DNA of 64,000 bases from Aeromonas sobria (GCF_000820145.1 NZ_CDBW01000016.1:124001-188000); one strand, 5' to 3'; positions 10,798 to 20,342 are shown, numbered from the stretch's first letter. The notes: generated from the sequence alone by a model not told the origin. Translations and numbers: made by a program.

Positions 10798-11748
10798 TTA
10801 CAGGCGGCTTGCCAGCATGGTTTCCAGCTTGCCCTGGTCGATGGCAAACATGCGGATGCCTTCACCCAGTTTCTCGTGGGCCATGGCGTCCTGGTTCAGT
10901 TCCCAGCGGAAGTCGGCTTCGGTCATCGGAGTCGGTTTGGCTTTGCGCTCACCGGTGTAGTCCAGTTTGCGAACCACGGCGCCTTCGGTCTTGCTCAGCT
11001 CTTCCAGCAGGGCCGGGCCAATGGTCAGGCGGTCGCAACCAGCCAGTTCCAGGATCTCGCCGGTGTTGCGGAAGCTGGCACCCATCACCACTGTCGGGTA
11101 GTCGTGCTGCTTGTAGTAGTCATAGATGGCGGAAACGGACACTACGCCCGGATCTTCGCTTTGGGTGTAGTCACGGTTGTGCTTGGCCTTGTACCAGTCG
11201 AGGATGCGACCCACGAACGGGGAGATCAGGAAGGCACCGGCTTCGGCACAGGCACGGGCCTGGGCGAAGGAGAACAGCAGGGTCAGGTTGCACTGGATAC
11301 CCTCTTTCTCCAGTACCTCTGCGGCGCGGATGCCTTCCCAGGTAGAGGCCAGCTTGATCAGAATGCGGTCGTTGCTGATACCCGCTTCGTTGTAGAGACG
11401 GATCAGCTTGCGTGCTTTGGCGATGCTGGCAGCGGTATCGAAGGAAAGGCGGGCATCGACTTCAGTAGAGATACGGCCCGGAACGATCTTCAGCACTTCC
11501 AGACCGATGTTGACGGCCAGCTTGTCGCCCGCGTCGATGATTTGCTGTGCCTTGTCCTGGCTCTGGGCTTTGGCCCACTTGATGGCGTCTTCGATCAGCG
11601 GAGCGTACTCGGGGATCTCGGAGGCCTTCAGAACCAGAGAGGGGTTGGTGGTGGCATCGATGGGCTGATAGCGTTTGATGGCTTCGATATCACCGGTGTC
11701 GGCAACAACAGTGGTCAGGGCTTTCAGCTGGGTTAATTTATCGGCCAT
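10798..11748 (-). CDS. tal: Transaldolase
   Basis: Transaldolase moves a dihydroxyacetone unit between sedoheptulose 7-phosphate and glyceraldehyde 3-phosphate in the non-oxidative pentose phosphate pathway. Starting at MADKLTQL (11748) gives 316 residues and puts the Schiff-base lysine at position 132 in [11 protein letters not shown], as in E. coli TalB. The DATTNPSL motif lies near residue 31. An in-frame ATG at 11760 would add four residues and has AAGAG directly before it, so the start is not certain. The gene stands alone, with its own terminator. Confidence 0.95.
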   Translation of the reverse strand: MADKLTQLKALTTVVADTGDIEAIKRYQPIDATTNPSLVLKASEIPEYAPLIEDAIKWAKAQSQDKAQQIIDAGDKLAVNIGLEVLKIVPGRISTEVDARLSFDTAASIAKARKLIRLYNEAGISNDRILIKLASTWEGIRAAEVLEKEGIQCNLTLLFSFAQARACAEAGAFLISPFVGRILDWYKAKHNRDYTQSEDPGVVSVSAIYDYYKQHDYPTVVMGASFRNTGEILELAGCDRLTIGPALLEELSKTEGAVVRKLDYTGERKAKPTPMTEADFRWELNQDAMAHEKLGEGIRMFAIDQGKLETMLASRL

Positions 11749-12114
11749 AGCGAATATCATCTCTTAATGAGGGAGTCATCCCTGGGTTGCGGGCTTGAGA
11801 CGGTGGTTCTGAAATAAAATTACAGGATCTTGATGCCTCAGGCTCAGAAAAGCGCGATGGGGGTGACCCATCGTCATTGCCTGCCTAATTAATACTTATG
11901 TGGTGCATCCTGCAATAGGGGCGCTTGGCTGTTAAATATCCAAGCGGTCGGGCTATCCCGTTTTAGTGCTAGAAACTATATGATTAATAAGGTTTTTTGT
12001 GTTTTTCTGCAGGGCGTTTCCGGTTTGCTTGCAGATCAACTTTTTTAGCCAATATTCATATTTGTGTCGCCGATCACATAAATTACCTCATCACCTACTT
12101 GTAATTTTATTACT

Positions 12115-12130
12115 AGGAAAACGTTTGGCA
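12115..12130. promoter_or_regulatory. PurR/LacI-type operator candidate, left copy
   Basis: AGGAAAACGTTTGGCA contains the AACGTT centre and matches 11 of 16 positions of the E. coli PurR consensus as I recall it. Its centre is 42 bp from the better right-hand copy. It could be bound by any LacI-family regulator. Confidence 0.35.
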
Positions 12131-12156
12131 AAATATCCCCGTTTGAAAGCCATTTC

Positions 12157-12172
12157 AGGCAAGCGTTTGCCT
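12157..12172. promoter_or_regulatory. PurR-like operator candidate, right copy
   Basis: AGGCAAGCGTTTGCCT is a palindrome with one mismatched pair. It matches 13 of 16 positions of the recalled PurR consensus, including the central CG. PurR in E. coli also controls glycine and one-carbon genes, which would suit a glycine/alanine transporter, but it might instead act on tal. Binding is inferred. Confidence 0.4.
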
Positions 12173-12317
12173 TTGCGAATAATTCATCAGAGCGAGATAA
12201 AAATGGTTTTCTTATGAGGCTCTATCCTGGCGTGCCTGATTAAATTATTGGATTTGTTGAAAGTTTGCGATTTAAATGGCGCTTTATGAGCGTTTACCGT
12301 TCGTTTTTTGTGTCCCG

Positions 12318-12361
12318 AGTGATCGGGATCACTATTCCGGGCTCTCCCGCTGTGCTAGATT
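12318..12361 (+). promoter_or_regulatory. Class II CRP-dependent promoter candidate
   Basis: AGTGATCGGGATCACT at 12318-12333 has the GTGA-N6-TCAC core of a CRP site. Twenty-two bases on is an extended -10 element, TGC plus TAGATT at 12353-12361. A transcript starting near 12367 would place the CRP centre close to -41.5, the class II position. No good -35 is needed or seen. This would put the symporter under catabolite control. Confidence 0.55.
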
Positions 12362-12449
12362 CCGCCCCTTTAGCGAAACGCTAATTAAACAACAGACAGA
12401 AAACGGTCAGCGCAGACTGGCCATGGATGTGAATAACAACGAGAGAATT

Positions 12450-13880
12450 ATGGACACCTTGATTGCGATGCTAAACGACCTGATGTGGGGAGCAGTGCTC
12501 ATCTACCTGCTGATCGGGGTCGGGATCTTTTTCACTTTCAGACTGGGTTTTATCCAGATCCGTCACTTTGGCCACATGTTTTCCGTGCTGAAAAACAGCC
12601 GTAAATCTGACAATGCTGGCATCTCCTCTTTTCAAGCGCTCTGCACCAGTCTTGCCGCCCGCGTGGGCACTGGTAACCTGGCCGGTGTGGCTGTTGCCAT
12701 CTATCTGGGTGGCCCCGGTGCCATCTTCTGGATGTGGCTGATTGCCTTTATCGGCATGGCGACCGCCTTCGTCGAAAGCACTCTGGCCCAGCTTTACAAG
12801 GTTAAGGATGAGGATGGCAACTACCGTGGCGGCCCGGCTTATTACATGGAGAAGGGCCTTGGTATGCGCTGGATGGGGGTGCTGTTCTCGCTCTGTCTGA
12901 TCCTCGCGTTCGGTCTGGTATTCAATGCGGTGCAGGCCAACTCCATCAGTCTGGCGATGAAGGTGGCGTTCGGTATTCCTGACTGGGTCAGCGGTCTGGC
13001 ACTGGTGGTGCTCTCCGGCCTCATCATCTTCGGCGGCATTCGTGGCATTGCCCGTTTTGCCGAGCTGGTGGTGCCGGTGATGGCGCTGGCATATATCCTG
13101 CTGGCGCTGGTGATCGTGGCGATGAATATCACCGAGCTGCCCCATGTCTTCATGTTGATCATCAAGTCCGCTTTCGGGATTGAGCAGGCGGGTTCAGGCG
13201 CCATGGGTTATGCCATCTCCCAGGCGATGATCAACGGCATCAAGCGCGGTCTCTTCTCCAACGAGGCGGGGATGGGTTCTGCCCCCAACGCCGCCGCGAC
13301 CGCGACGCCCTATCCGCCGCACCCGGCTTCTCAAGGGTATGTACAGATGCTGGGGGTCTTTATGGACACCATCGTCATCTGTAGCTGTACCGCCGCCATC
13401 ATCCTGATGTCCGGTCAGTTTGAGCCGGGTTCCGGTGTGACAGGGGTGGAGCTGACCCAGCGGGCACTCTCTTCCCAGATTGGCAACGGCGGCAATATCT
13501 TCATTGCGGCAGCGATCTTCTTCTTCGCCTTCACCTCTATCGTGGCGAACTACTCCTATGCCGAGACCAATCTGGTGTTCCTTGAGCACAACCACAAGGG
13601 CGGCCTGATGCTGTTCCGGGTGTTCGTGCTGGGGATGGTGATGTTCGGTGCCGTGGGTGAGTTGCCGATTGTGTGGGCCATGGCCGATGTCTCTATGGGG
13701 CTGATGGCCATCGTCAACCTGGTGGCGATCTTGCTGCTCTCTGGTGTGGCGATCAAGCTGGCCAAGGATTACAACGATCAGCTCAGACTGGGTAAGGTAC
13801 CGACCTTCGATGCCAACAAATACCCGGAGATCCGCTCCCAGTTGGAAGCGGGGATTTGGGACAATCCCCCCCCAAAATAA
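12450..13880 (+). CDS. Sodium:alanine/glycine symporter, AGCS family (first copy)
   Basis: This inner-membrane secondary transporter probably imports alanine or glycine with Na+. The 476-residue protein has about eleven hydrophobic spans and the AGCS signatures GTGNLAGVAVAIYLGGPGA (near 75-93) and SNEAGMGSAPNAAA (near 270). I chose ATG 12450, after GAGAG, because the N-terminus then matches family members such as YaaJ; ATG 12423 and the far-upstream reading from 12276 are less likely. It stands alone. A second AGCS gene lies at 55899 but is controlled differently. Confidence 0.9.
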   Translation: MDTLIAMLNDLMWGAVLIYLLIGVGIFFTFRLGFIQIRHFGHMFSVLKNSRKSDNAGISSFQALCTSLAARVGTGNLAGVAVAIYLGGPGAIFWMWLIAFIGMATAFVESTLAQLYKVKDEDGNYRGGPAYYMEKGLGMRWMGVLFSLCLILAFGLVFNAVQANSISLAMKVAFGIPDWVSGLALVVLSGLIIFGGIRGIARFAELVVPVMALAYILLALVIVAMNITELPHVFMLIIKSAFGIEQAGSGAMGYAISQAMINGIKRGLFSNEAGMGSAPNAAATATPYPPHPASQGYVQMLGVFMDTIVICSCTAAIILMSGQFEPGSGVTGVELTQRALSSQIGNGGNIFIAAAIFFFAFTSIVANYSYAETNLVFLEHNHKGGLMLFRVFVLGMVMFGAVGELPIVWAMADVSMGLMAIVNLVAILLLSGVAIKLAKDYNDQLRLGKVPTFDANKYPEIRSQLEAGIWDNPPPK

Positions 13881-13900
13881 TAATCTGCAACGTTTATGAA

Positions 13901-13926
13901 AGGGGGGCGCGGATGGCGCCCCCTGT
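13901..13926 (+). terminator. GC-rich hairpin after the first symporter
   Basis: GGGGGGCGC and GCGCCCCCT form a strong stem just downstream of the stop codon, with a short T-rich tail (GTTTAT). It is a plausible but weakly tailed terminator. Confidence 0.5.
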
Positions 13927-14010
13927 TTATTGGCTATGTCCCGATTAGCTGGGCGGTTGCAAGGGCTGAGTGCAACAGGTCATGGGGGCATAGCCATTAA
14001 TATGCTCATG

Positions 14011-14038
14011 AAAAAAGCGCCATTCGGGCGCTTTTTTG
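14011..14038. terminator. Bidirectional terminator
   Basis: AAAAAAGCGCC and GGGCGCTTTTTT form a stem with a 4-nt loop, with T-runs on both strands. It separates the convergent symporter and TRIC-type genes. Confidence 0.9.
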
Positions 14039-14078
14039 TTGCTCGCAATCCATACCGCCTCGCCAGGAGCCAGCGTAC

Positions 14079-14693
14079 TCAGTGGGTCGCGTACTGGTAG
14101 TTGAAGGTGGGCAGTCCCCACTTGAAGCGTACCGCCAGCAGTCGTAGCACAAAGCCGATGCCGATGGAGCCGAAAGCCGCCCAGTTGGTCGGCAAGCCCT
14201 GATCCAGCGCCAGACAGTAGAGAGCAGCAGTGATCAGTGAAATGGCCGCATAGAGCTCACGGCGAAACACCAGCGGAATCCGCTGGCAGAGCAGATCCCT
14301 GAGCACCCCGCCAAATACCCCGGTCACCACCGCCATGATACAGGCAATACCGGCTCCGTGGCCCATCTCCAGCGCACGGGCAGCGCCAAAGATAGAGAAT
14401 ACCACCAGCCCCAGCGCATCGAGCGCCAGAAACAGCTTGCCGAGATAGCGCATCAAGGGGGCCGAGACCACTCCCGCCATCGCCGCGGCAGCAACCAGCA
14501 GCACATATTCCGGGTGTTCAATCCAGAGCAGCGGATAGTGGCCCAGCAGCACATCGCGAATGGTACCGCCCCCGATGGCCGTCGCCGAGGCGATGATCAC
14601 CACACCAAACAGATCCATCCGTCGCCGGCCCGCGGCCAGCGCGCCTGTCATCCCTTCGGCTACCAGGCCGATCAAGAAGAGAGCATGTAACAT
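14079..14693 (-). CDS. TRIC/UPF0126 family membrane channel (YicG/YadS-like)
   Basis: The 204-residue protein has about seven hydrophobic helices made of two related halves, each carrying a glycine-rich GGxxRD signature ([11 protein letters not shown] near residue 42 and [10 protein letters not shown] near 126). This is the UPF0126 family, whose bacterial members are trimeric intracellular-cation-type channels; related YicG has been linked to glycine uptake in Vibrio and Shewanella, as I recall. It is monocistronic, convergent with the AGCS symporter. A perfect 17-bp palindrome lies 75 bp upstream. The ion or substrate carried cannot be read from the sequence. Confidence 0.85.
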   Translation of the reverse strand: MLHALFLIGLVAEGMTGALAAGRRRMDLFGVVIIASATAIGGGTIRDVLLGHYPLLWIEHPEYVLLVAAAAMAGVVSAPLMRYLGKLFLALDALGLVVFSIFGAARALEMGHGAGIACIMAVVTGVFGGVLRDLLCQRIPLVFRRELYAAISLITAALYCLALDQGLPTNWAAFGSIGIGFVLRLLAVRFKWGLPTFNYQYATH

Positions 14694-14767
14694 GAGATAT
14701 TCCAGGGTACGAGAAAGGCCCGTATCCTACCTACTCGTGTTATATGGGACAAGTGATCCAACCTATA

Positions 14768-14784
14768 CATGAATTTAATTCATG
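14768..14784. promoter_or_regulatory. Perfect 8-1-8 palindrome upstream of the TRIC-type gene
   Basis: CATGAATTTAATTCATG is an exact inverted repeat about the central T. It resembles an ArgR box but with a spacer one base short. It lies in the promoter region of the minus-strand gene starting at 14693 and is a candidate operator for an unknown regulator. Confidence 0.4.
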
Positions 14785-14793
14785 CTAAATAGT

Positions 14794-14822
14794 AAAAAGG
14801 CACCGTTTCGGATGCCTTTTTC
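14794..14822 (-). terminator. Terminator of cysZ
   Basis: AAAAAGGCA and TGCCTTTTT enclose a 10-nt loop, with T-runs on either strand. It lies 18 nt beyond the cysZ stop on the minus strand. Confidence 0.8.
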
Positions 14823-14839
14823 TAATCAACGTTCAAGGG

Positions 14840-15604
14840 TTAGCGCCCCAACTGCTCCTGCCGGTAGTGATCGACCCACATGGCGGTGGCGCCACAGATG
14901 GCGACGGGCATCACAAACAGGTTTACCACCGGAATGGCGGAGAAGAGGGTGACCAGGGCGCCGAAGCTCAGGCTCTTGCCACGGCGTTGCTTCAAGGCAT
15001 CGCGCATGGTGATGAAGTCGATCTTGTGGTTGTCGAACGGATAATCCACATACTGGATCGCCATCATCCAGGCACTGAACAGGAACCAGAGCACCGGCGC
15101 CAGGGTCTGGCCGACCACCGGGATGAAAAACAGGATCAGGCAGCCGATGGCCTTGGGCAGGTAATACTTCAGTTTGGTCCATTCACGGCCGAAGGTGCGC
15201 GGCACATCCTTGACGATATCCAGCATGCCGCTGTCATTGGCGGGCTGGCCGGTGAGGATCTGCTCCACTTTTTCCGCCAGCAGGCCGTTGAACGGGGCGG
15301 CGATCCAGTTGGTAACCGAACTGAAAATAAAGGAGAAGACCACCAGTATGGTGATGAGCGCGATGGGCCACAGCAGGTAATCGAGCCAGTCTAGCCAGGC
15401 CGGGATCTGCTGATGGATCCAGGCGAACAGACCGTCAAGTTGCAACAGGAGGGCATAGAAGGCCCCGGCAAACAGCACGAAGTTGACTAACAGCGGGATC
15501 AACACGAAGGTGCGGATGCCCGGTTGGCGGATCAGGGAAAAACCGCGCAGGAAGTAGTCTGCACCACTGATTGACTCTTTGACCATATGGGGGGATTGGC
15601 TCAT
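14840..15604 (-). CDS. cysZ: Sulfate transporter CysZ
   Basis: CysZ is an inner-membrane protein that mediates sulfate entry for cysteine synthesis. The 254-residue product (start at 15604, preceded by GGAGCT) has the family's length, hydrophobic spans at roughly 30-55, 75-110, 155-185 and 210-240, and the [10 protein letters not shown] and [15 protein letters not shown] segments. It is transcribed away from smc, 110 bp apart, so the two share a promoter region. Cys-regulon control is expected but no site was identified. Confidence 0.93.
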   Translation of the reverse strand: MSQSPHMVKESISGADYFLRGFSLIRQPGIRTFVLIPLLVNFVLFAGAFYALLLQLDGLFAWIHQQIPAWLDWLDYLLWPIALITILVVFSFIFSSVTNWIAAPFNGLLAEKVEQILTGQPANDSGMLDIVKDVPRTFGREWTKLKYYLPKAIGCLILFFIPVVGQTLAPVLWFLFSAWMMAIQYVDYPFDNHKIDFITMRDALKQRRGKSLSFGALVTLFSAIPVVNLFVMPVAICGATAMWVDHYRQEQLGR

Positions 15605-15714
15605 GTGAGCTCCATCTATGCATGGGAGAACAGCCTGCATATTACAAACATCCCTTTGATTTGGTAAAGTCGCCTGCCCGCCTTCCTTTTATTTCGCCAC
15701 TGATACAGGTCGCC

Positions 15715-18700
15715 ATGCGTCTGAAACTGATCAAACTCGCCGGCTTCAAGTCGTTCGTCGAGCCGACCCGCATTGAATTATCGGCAGACATGACTGCCGT
15801 GGTGGGCCCTAACGGCTGTGGCAAATCCAACGTGATCGATGCGGTGCGCTGGGTGCTGGGAGAGAGCTCTGCCCGCCATCTGCGTGGCGAGAACATGACT
15901 GATGTCATCTTCAATGGCTCCATCAATCGCAGCCCCCATGGTCGCGCCTCGGTCGAACTGGTGTTCGACAATCCCCATAATCGGGTCCCCGGTGAATTTG
16001 GCCGTTTTACCGAAATTTCGGTGCGCCGCGAAGTGCTGCGCGATGGCTCCAACTATTACCAAATCAACGGCCAGAAGTGCCGCCGCAAGGATGTGACCGA
16101 CCTCTTCCTCGGCACCGGTCTTGGCCCCCGTAGCTACGCCATCATCGAGCAGGGCACCGTGAGTCGGCTGGTGGAGTCGCGCCCTGCCGACCTCAAGCTC
16201 TTTATGGAGGAGGCGGCTGGCGTCTCTCGCTACAAGGAGCGACGCCGCGAAACCGAGCAGCGGATTCGCCACACTCGCGAGAATCTGGAGCGGCTCGGCG
16301 ATATTCGCGGCGAGCTGGGTGCTCGTCTCGATCACCTTAAATCCCAGGCCGAAACGGCCGAGCGCTATAAGCAGCTCAAGAGCCGTTCACGCGCCGCTCG
16401 CGCCGAGCTTATCGGCTCCGAGTTGTGGGCGCTGGAGACCCGTCTGGGCGAGGCGAAAGCCGAGCTGGCGCAGGCCGAGCAGGCGTTGGCCGCATTGGAT
16501 GCCAAGCGCACCGCCGACGAGGGGCGCCACGTCACCCTGTCGGTCGCCAGACAAGAGGCGCAAGCCGAGCAGGCGAGCCGTCAGCAACAGATATTTCTCG
16601 GTGGGCAAGCCATCGCCCGGCTGGAACAACAGCAACTGCACCAGAGCGAACTGGGGCGTGACTGGCAGGCCCGCGCACAGGCGCTGGGCGAGCGGATCGC
16701 CACCCGCAAGGAGCAGCTTGCCAGCCAGCAGGAGCAGTTGACCGAAGGGGTATTGCGCGGCGAGCAGGAAGATGCCCGGCTGGAGCAGTGTGAACAGTTG
16801 CTCACCGAACAGCAGGAGACCCGCCAGCAGGCCAGCGAGGGACTGGAGCAGGCCCGTCAATGCCAGCAGCAGTGGCAGCAGCAGGTGACCCTGTTACAGG
16901 GCCAACTCAACCAGACTCGTGCCCGGTTGGGGGGTCTGCAGGAGCTGCAAGCCAAGACCCGGCTGGCCCGTCTCAAACTGGAAGATGAGCGCTCCGGCCC
17001 CCTTGGCGCAGAGGCTAACGAGCTGCAACCTGCCCTCGATGCCTTGAGTGGCGAGCTGGAGCTGACGCGGGCCGCCACCGACGAGCTGACCGAGCAGTTG
17101 GCCTTGGCCGTCGACGCCCATGAACAACTCAAGCAGCATCATGGCCAGCAGCTAGGCCTGCAACGGGAGCTGCAGGCGCGGCAGGGGACGCTGGACCAGA
17201 TCCTCGGCGAGCAGATGGAGGGGGCGAGCCTGGCCGATCGGCTGCAGGTTGCCCCCGAGTGGGCACCGGCGCTCGACAAGGTGCTTGGCCGATGGCTGAC
17301 CGCCACTCCTGCGGATGAGTGCAATCTGGCTCAAGAAGGTCTCTGGATTGGCCCGGCGCAACCGGCGGTTGCCGGCACTCTGGCGGCGCAACTGGGCGGC
17401 GAGCACATTCCCGCCTTCCTCAATGCTATCTGGCTGGTCGAAAGCCGCGAGGCCGCATTGGCCCGCCAGCATACCCTTGCCGCCGCTGAGTCACTGCTGA
17501 CCAGTGCGGGCGACTGGTTCGGTCCTAACTGGGCAGATCTGGGGCAGGGCGCGGCGCTCGGCACCATGGCGCTGCTGGGGGAGCGTGAGCGGTTGCATAC
17601 CGAGCAGGAGAGCGTTGCCGCGGGGCTGGCGCAACTGGCTGAGCAACTTGTCGCAGCCGATGCCCGGCGCGCGCAACACGCCAGCGCCCAAGAGTTGTCG
17701 CAGCGAACTCTGCGCGAGCAGGAGCAAAAATGGCAACAACTGCGGGAAGCCTGGAGCCTGCAACAAGGCCAGCGGCAGGAGCGGTTGCAGCGGCTGGGCC
17801 AGCTTGGCGAAGAGCTGATCCGGCTCGATCAGGAGCAGGCTGAGGAGGCAGAGCGGCTGGCCAGCGCTCGTGAGCAACTGGAGCTCGATGAAGCGCGTCT
17901 TGCCGAGTTGCAGGAGCAAGGGGAACCTCTGACCCAAGGGTTGCAGGCCGCTCAGGAGCGGGTGACCCGCTGCGAGCGGGCGGTGGAGGAGGCGCGTTTG
18001 CGCCGTGAACAGCAACAGGCTGCCAGCCAGCGTTTGCAGCTGGAGCTGGTTAACTTGCGCCAGTTGCTCACTTTGGGCCAAGAGGAGCTGGCAAGGCTTG
18101 GGCTGGATCTGGCCGGGCTCAAGGGGCCTGCAAGTGATGCAGGGCCTGATCTGGGCCCACTGCTGGCAGACCAACGCAGTCTGGAAGCGCTGCAACTGGC
18201 TTGCCAGCAACGCTTGACCGAGCTGGAGCGCCAACTGAATGAGCTGGAGCAGGCCAGAAGTGCCGATCACAAGCAGCTGGTGACCCTGCAGGAGAAGCTG
18301 GCGACCCTGCGTTTGGAGCGAGAGCGCAACCTCACCCGTCGGCAAGGGCTGCACGAACAGTTTGAAGAGCTGGGGGTCAGGTTGGTGGATCTCGATCAGG
18401 CGGTACTGATTGCCGCCGATCGGGGCAAATTGCGGCAGGAAATCCAGACCCTGGAGGTGCAAGTGGAGTTACTTGGCTCCATCAATTTGGCGGCGCTGGC
18501 GGAGTATGAAGAGGCGAAAACCCGGGCGACTTACCTGGAAAACCAGTGTCAGGATCTCGAACAAGCGCTGGAAACCCTGAGCCAAGCCATTAAAAGAATT
18601 GATAAAGAGACACAAATACGGTTCCGGGATACTTTCGATAAGGTCAACGAAGATTTAAAATCCCTGTTTCCGAAAGTGTTCGGTGGGGGGAGCGCCTGGC

Positions 18701-19089
18701 TTGAGTTGACCTCCGATGATCTTTTGGAGGCCGGAGTGAGCATCATGGCGAGACCTCCGGGTAAGAAGAATGCTACCATTGCCCTGCTTTCCGGGGGGGA
18801 GAAGGCGTTAACCGCGCTTGCGCTGGTTTTTGCCATCTTCAGACTCAACCCAGCACCATTTTGTTTGCTGGATGAGGTGGATGCACCGCTCGATGAAGTG
18901 AACGTCGGTCGCTTCTGTTCTCTTGTCAAAGAGATGTCGAGCACAGTACAGTTCGTTTACATCAGTCATAATAAGGTCTCCATGGAGATGGCTGAGCAGC
19001 TGGTTGGCGTCACGATGCAAGAGCCCGGGGTTTCTCGCATTGTGTCGGTCGATATTGGTGCCGCCGTCGCTTTGGCTGAGCAAAACTAG
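15715..19089 (+). CDS. smc: Chromosome segregation protein SMC
   Basis: SMC is the ATPase of the bacterial condensin that organises and segregates the chromosome. The 1124-residue product has the Walker A GPNGCGKSN at 31-39, a long coiled coil rich in Glu/Gln/Arg/Leu (about 170-490), a hinge region near 490-615, a return coil to about 950, and a C-terminal head with the LSGGEKALTALAL signature (near 1025) and the Walker B CLLDEVDAPLD (near 1050). ATG 15715 removes a doubtful N-terminal extension. It is followed 15 nt later by zipA, the order seen in Pseudomonas. ScpA/ScpB are not in the window. Confidence 0.95.
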   Translation: MRLKLIKLAGFKSFVEPTRIELSADMTAVVGPNGCGKSNVIDAVRWVLGESSARHLRGENMTDVIFNGSINRSPHGRASVELVFDNPHNRVPGEFGRFTEISVRREVLRDGSNYYQINGQKCRRKDVTDLFLGTGLGPRSYAIIEQGTVSRLVESRPADLKLFMEEAAGVSRYKERRRETEQRIRHTRENLERLGDIRGELGARLDHLKSQAETAERYKQLKSRSRAARAELIGSELWALETRLGEAKAELAQAEQALAALDAKRTADEGRHVTLSVARQEAQAEQASRQQQIFLGGQAIARLEQQQLHQSELGRDWQARAQALGERIATRKEQLASQQEQLTEGVLRGEQEDARLEQCEQLLTEQQETRQQASEGLEQARQCQQQWQQQVTLLQGQLNQTRARLGGLQELQAKTRLARLKLEDERSGPLGAEANELQPALDALSGELELTRAATDELTEQLALAVDAHEQLKQHHGQQLGLQRELQARQGTLDQILGEQMEGASLADRLQVAPEWAPALDKVLGRWLTATPADECNLAQEGLWIGPAQPAVAGTLAAQLGGEHIPAFLNAIWLVESREAALARQHTLAAAESLLTSAGDWFGPNWADLGQGAALGTMALLGERERLHTEQESVAAGLAQLAEQLVAADARRAQHASAQELSQRTLREQEQKWQQLREAWSLQQGQRQERLQRLGQLGEELIRLDQEQAEEAERLASAREQLELDEARLAELQEQGEPLTQGLQAAQERVTRCERAVEEARLRREQQQAASQRLQLELVNLRQLLTLGQEELARLGLDLAGLKGPASDAGPDLGPLLADQRSLEALQLACQQRLTELERQLNELEQARSADHKQLVTLQEKLATLRLERERNLTRRQGLHEQFEELGVRLVDLDQAVLIAADRGKLRQEIQTLEVQVELLGSINLAALAEYEEAKTRATYLENQCQDLEQALETLSQAIKRIDKETQIRFRDTFDKVNEDLKSLFPKVFGGGSAWLELTSDDLLEAGVSIMARPPGKKNATIALLSGGEKALTALALVFAIFRLNPAPFCLLDEVDAPLDEVNVGRFCSLVKEMSSTVQFVYISHNKVSMEMAEQLVGVTMQEPGVSRIVSVDIGAAVALAEQN

Positions 19090-19104
19090 AAAGAGAAGCA
19101 GCTA

Positions 19105-20319
19105 ATGCAGGAATTGCGTTACATCTTGGTTGCCCTGGGCGGTATTGCTATTGCGGCATTGCTCATTCACGGGTTGTGGAGCAACAAAAAGAATCGTCAG
19201 GCGCCGATCAAAGAGAAACCGGCCGGACGAATGGACTCGAAATCGCGGGATCGTGATAACGACAGCTTCGACAGCGATGGCATCGGCCAGGTGCGCGTGG
19301 TCGCTGCTGGCCGTCGTGCCGAACCCAAATTGCACAGCGAAGAGAGCCGCCAGCCGGAACTCGCTCGTCGTGCCACTGTTCCTGCGTTTGATGATGAAGA
19401 CGAGGAAGAGGATCTGCCGCCGCCAGTGCTTCGCAAGCCTGCTGCCCGTCCGGTTCCACCGCCCCCTGTGTATCAGGAAGAAGAGGACGAATTTGACGAG
19501 CCTCTGCCAGAGCTTGCTGACGAGGTGCCTGCAGCCCCGGTGCGCAAGCCCGCTCAGGTGATCCGCCGCACCCCGGTACACCGCACTCGTCCCCAGCGCG
19601 AACCGATGATCCAGTCGCTGGATGACGAACCGCTGGTCGAGCCTGCTTATGCTACCGCTCCGACCTTTGGGGTTCGTAGCGAGACAGCCCGTACCGAGAC
19701 AGCCAGAACCGAGACTGTCCGTAGCGAGAGTGTTCGCAGCGAAACTGTGCGTGCAGAACCGCTCCGTGCCCCCGAGCCACAATATCAGCCGCAGCCCCGT
19801 TATGTGGCGCCTGAGCCGGTATATGAAGAGCCGGTCTATGTCGCTCCCGCTCCGGTAGTTGAAGAGCCGCGCATGGCGCCGCAACCGGTTGAGAAGATTT
19901 GGCAGGATGTCTATGTCATCAACCTGATGGGCCGTCCGGGTCATGATCTGCAAGGGGCAACCCTGTTGGCCTCTTTGATGGCGTTGGGCTTCAAATTCGG
20001 CGAGATGGATATTTTCCACCGTCACGAAGATCCCAATGGCAAGGGTGAAGTGCTTTTCTCGATGATCAATATGGTCAAGCCGGGTACCTTCAATCCGTAT
20101 CGGATGGAGCAATTTACTACCCCGGGCGTGTCGCTGTTCATGCAACTGCCGCTGCGTAGCAATACCGCCTTTGCGTTCGAAGATATGCTGCAGGCGGCTG
20201 ACCAGCTGGCCAGTGATCTTGATGCCATGCTGACGGATATGCATCGTAGCCCGTTGAGCGATGAGACCATCGCCCGCTACCGTCACGAACTGGCTACCTA
20301 TGAGGCCAGTCGCGACTAA
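19105..20319 (+). CDS. zipA: Cell division protein ZipA
   Basis: ZipA anchors FtsZ to the inner membrane early in division. The 404-residue protein has the expected short periplasmic tip and single membrane span (about 5-24), a basic patch, a long acidic and Pro/Gln-rich linker (about 45-265), and the globular FtsZ-binding domain at 265-400 (VINLMGRPG and FKFGEMDIFHR motifs). The linker is longer than in E. coli (328 residues total) and holds a five-residue repeat, R-T/S-E-T/S-A/V, at about 191-221. It sits between smc and ligA. Confidence 0.94.
   Translation: MQELRYILVALGGIAIAALLIHGLWSNKKNRQAPIKEKPAGRMDSKSRDRDNDSFDSDGIGQVRVVAAGRRAEPKLHSEESRQPELARRATVPAFDDEDEEEDLPPPVLRKPAARPVPPPPVYQEEEDEFDEPLPELADEVPAAPVRKPAQVIRRTPVHRTRPQREPMIQSLDDEPLVEPAYATAPTFGVRSETARTETARTETVRSESVRSETVRAEPLRAPEPQYQPQPRYVAPEPVYEEPVYVAPAPVVEEPRMAPQPVEKIWQDVYVINLMGRPGHDLQGATLLASLMALGFKFGEMDIFHRHEDPNGKGEVLFSMINMVKPGTFNPYRMEQFTTPGVSLFMQLPLRSNTAFAFEDMLQAADQLASDLDAMLTDMHRSPLSDETIARYRHELATYEASRD
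19674..19768 (+). repeat. Tandem repeat in the zipA linker
   Basis: Around six imperfect 15-bp units encode variants of RTETA/RSETV. The units differ by a few bases each. Length variation here would be tolerated because the linker is disordered. Confidence 0.75.
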
Positions 20320-20342
20320 TACGCCATACGGGTCGAATGAAT

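Larger units (their letters stand above)
11749..12449. other. Long intergenic region between tal and the first symporter
   Basis: About 700 bp lie between two divergent genes. The left half (promoter side of tal) is AT-rich and shows no convincing gene; a possible 72-codon ORF at 11999-12217 has no ribosome site or recognisable sequence. The right half holds two PurR/LacI-type palindromes (12115-12130 and 12157-12172) and a CRP-type promoter (12318-12361), listed separately. Confidence 0.6.

Noticed and set aside
11999..12217. A 72-codon ORF in the tal-symporter gap
   Set aside because: No Shine-Dalgarno, low-complexity sequence and overlap with PurR-like sites; chance is more likely.
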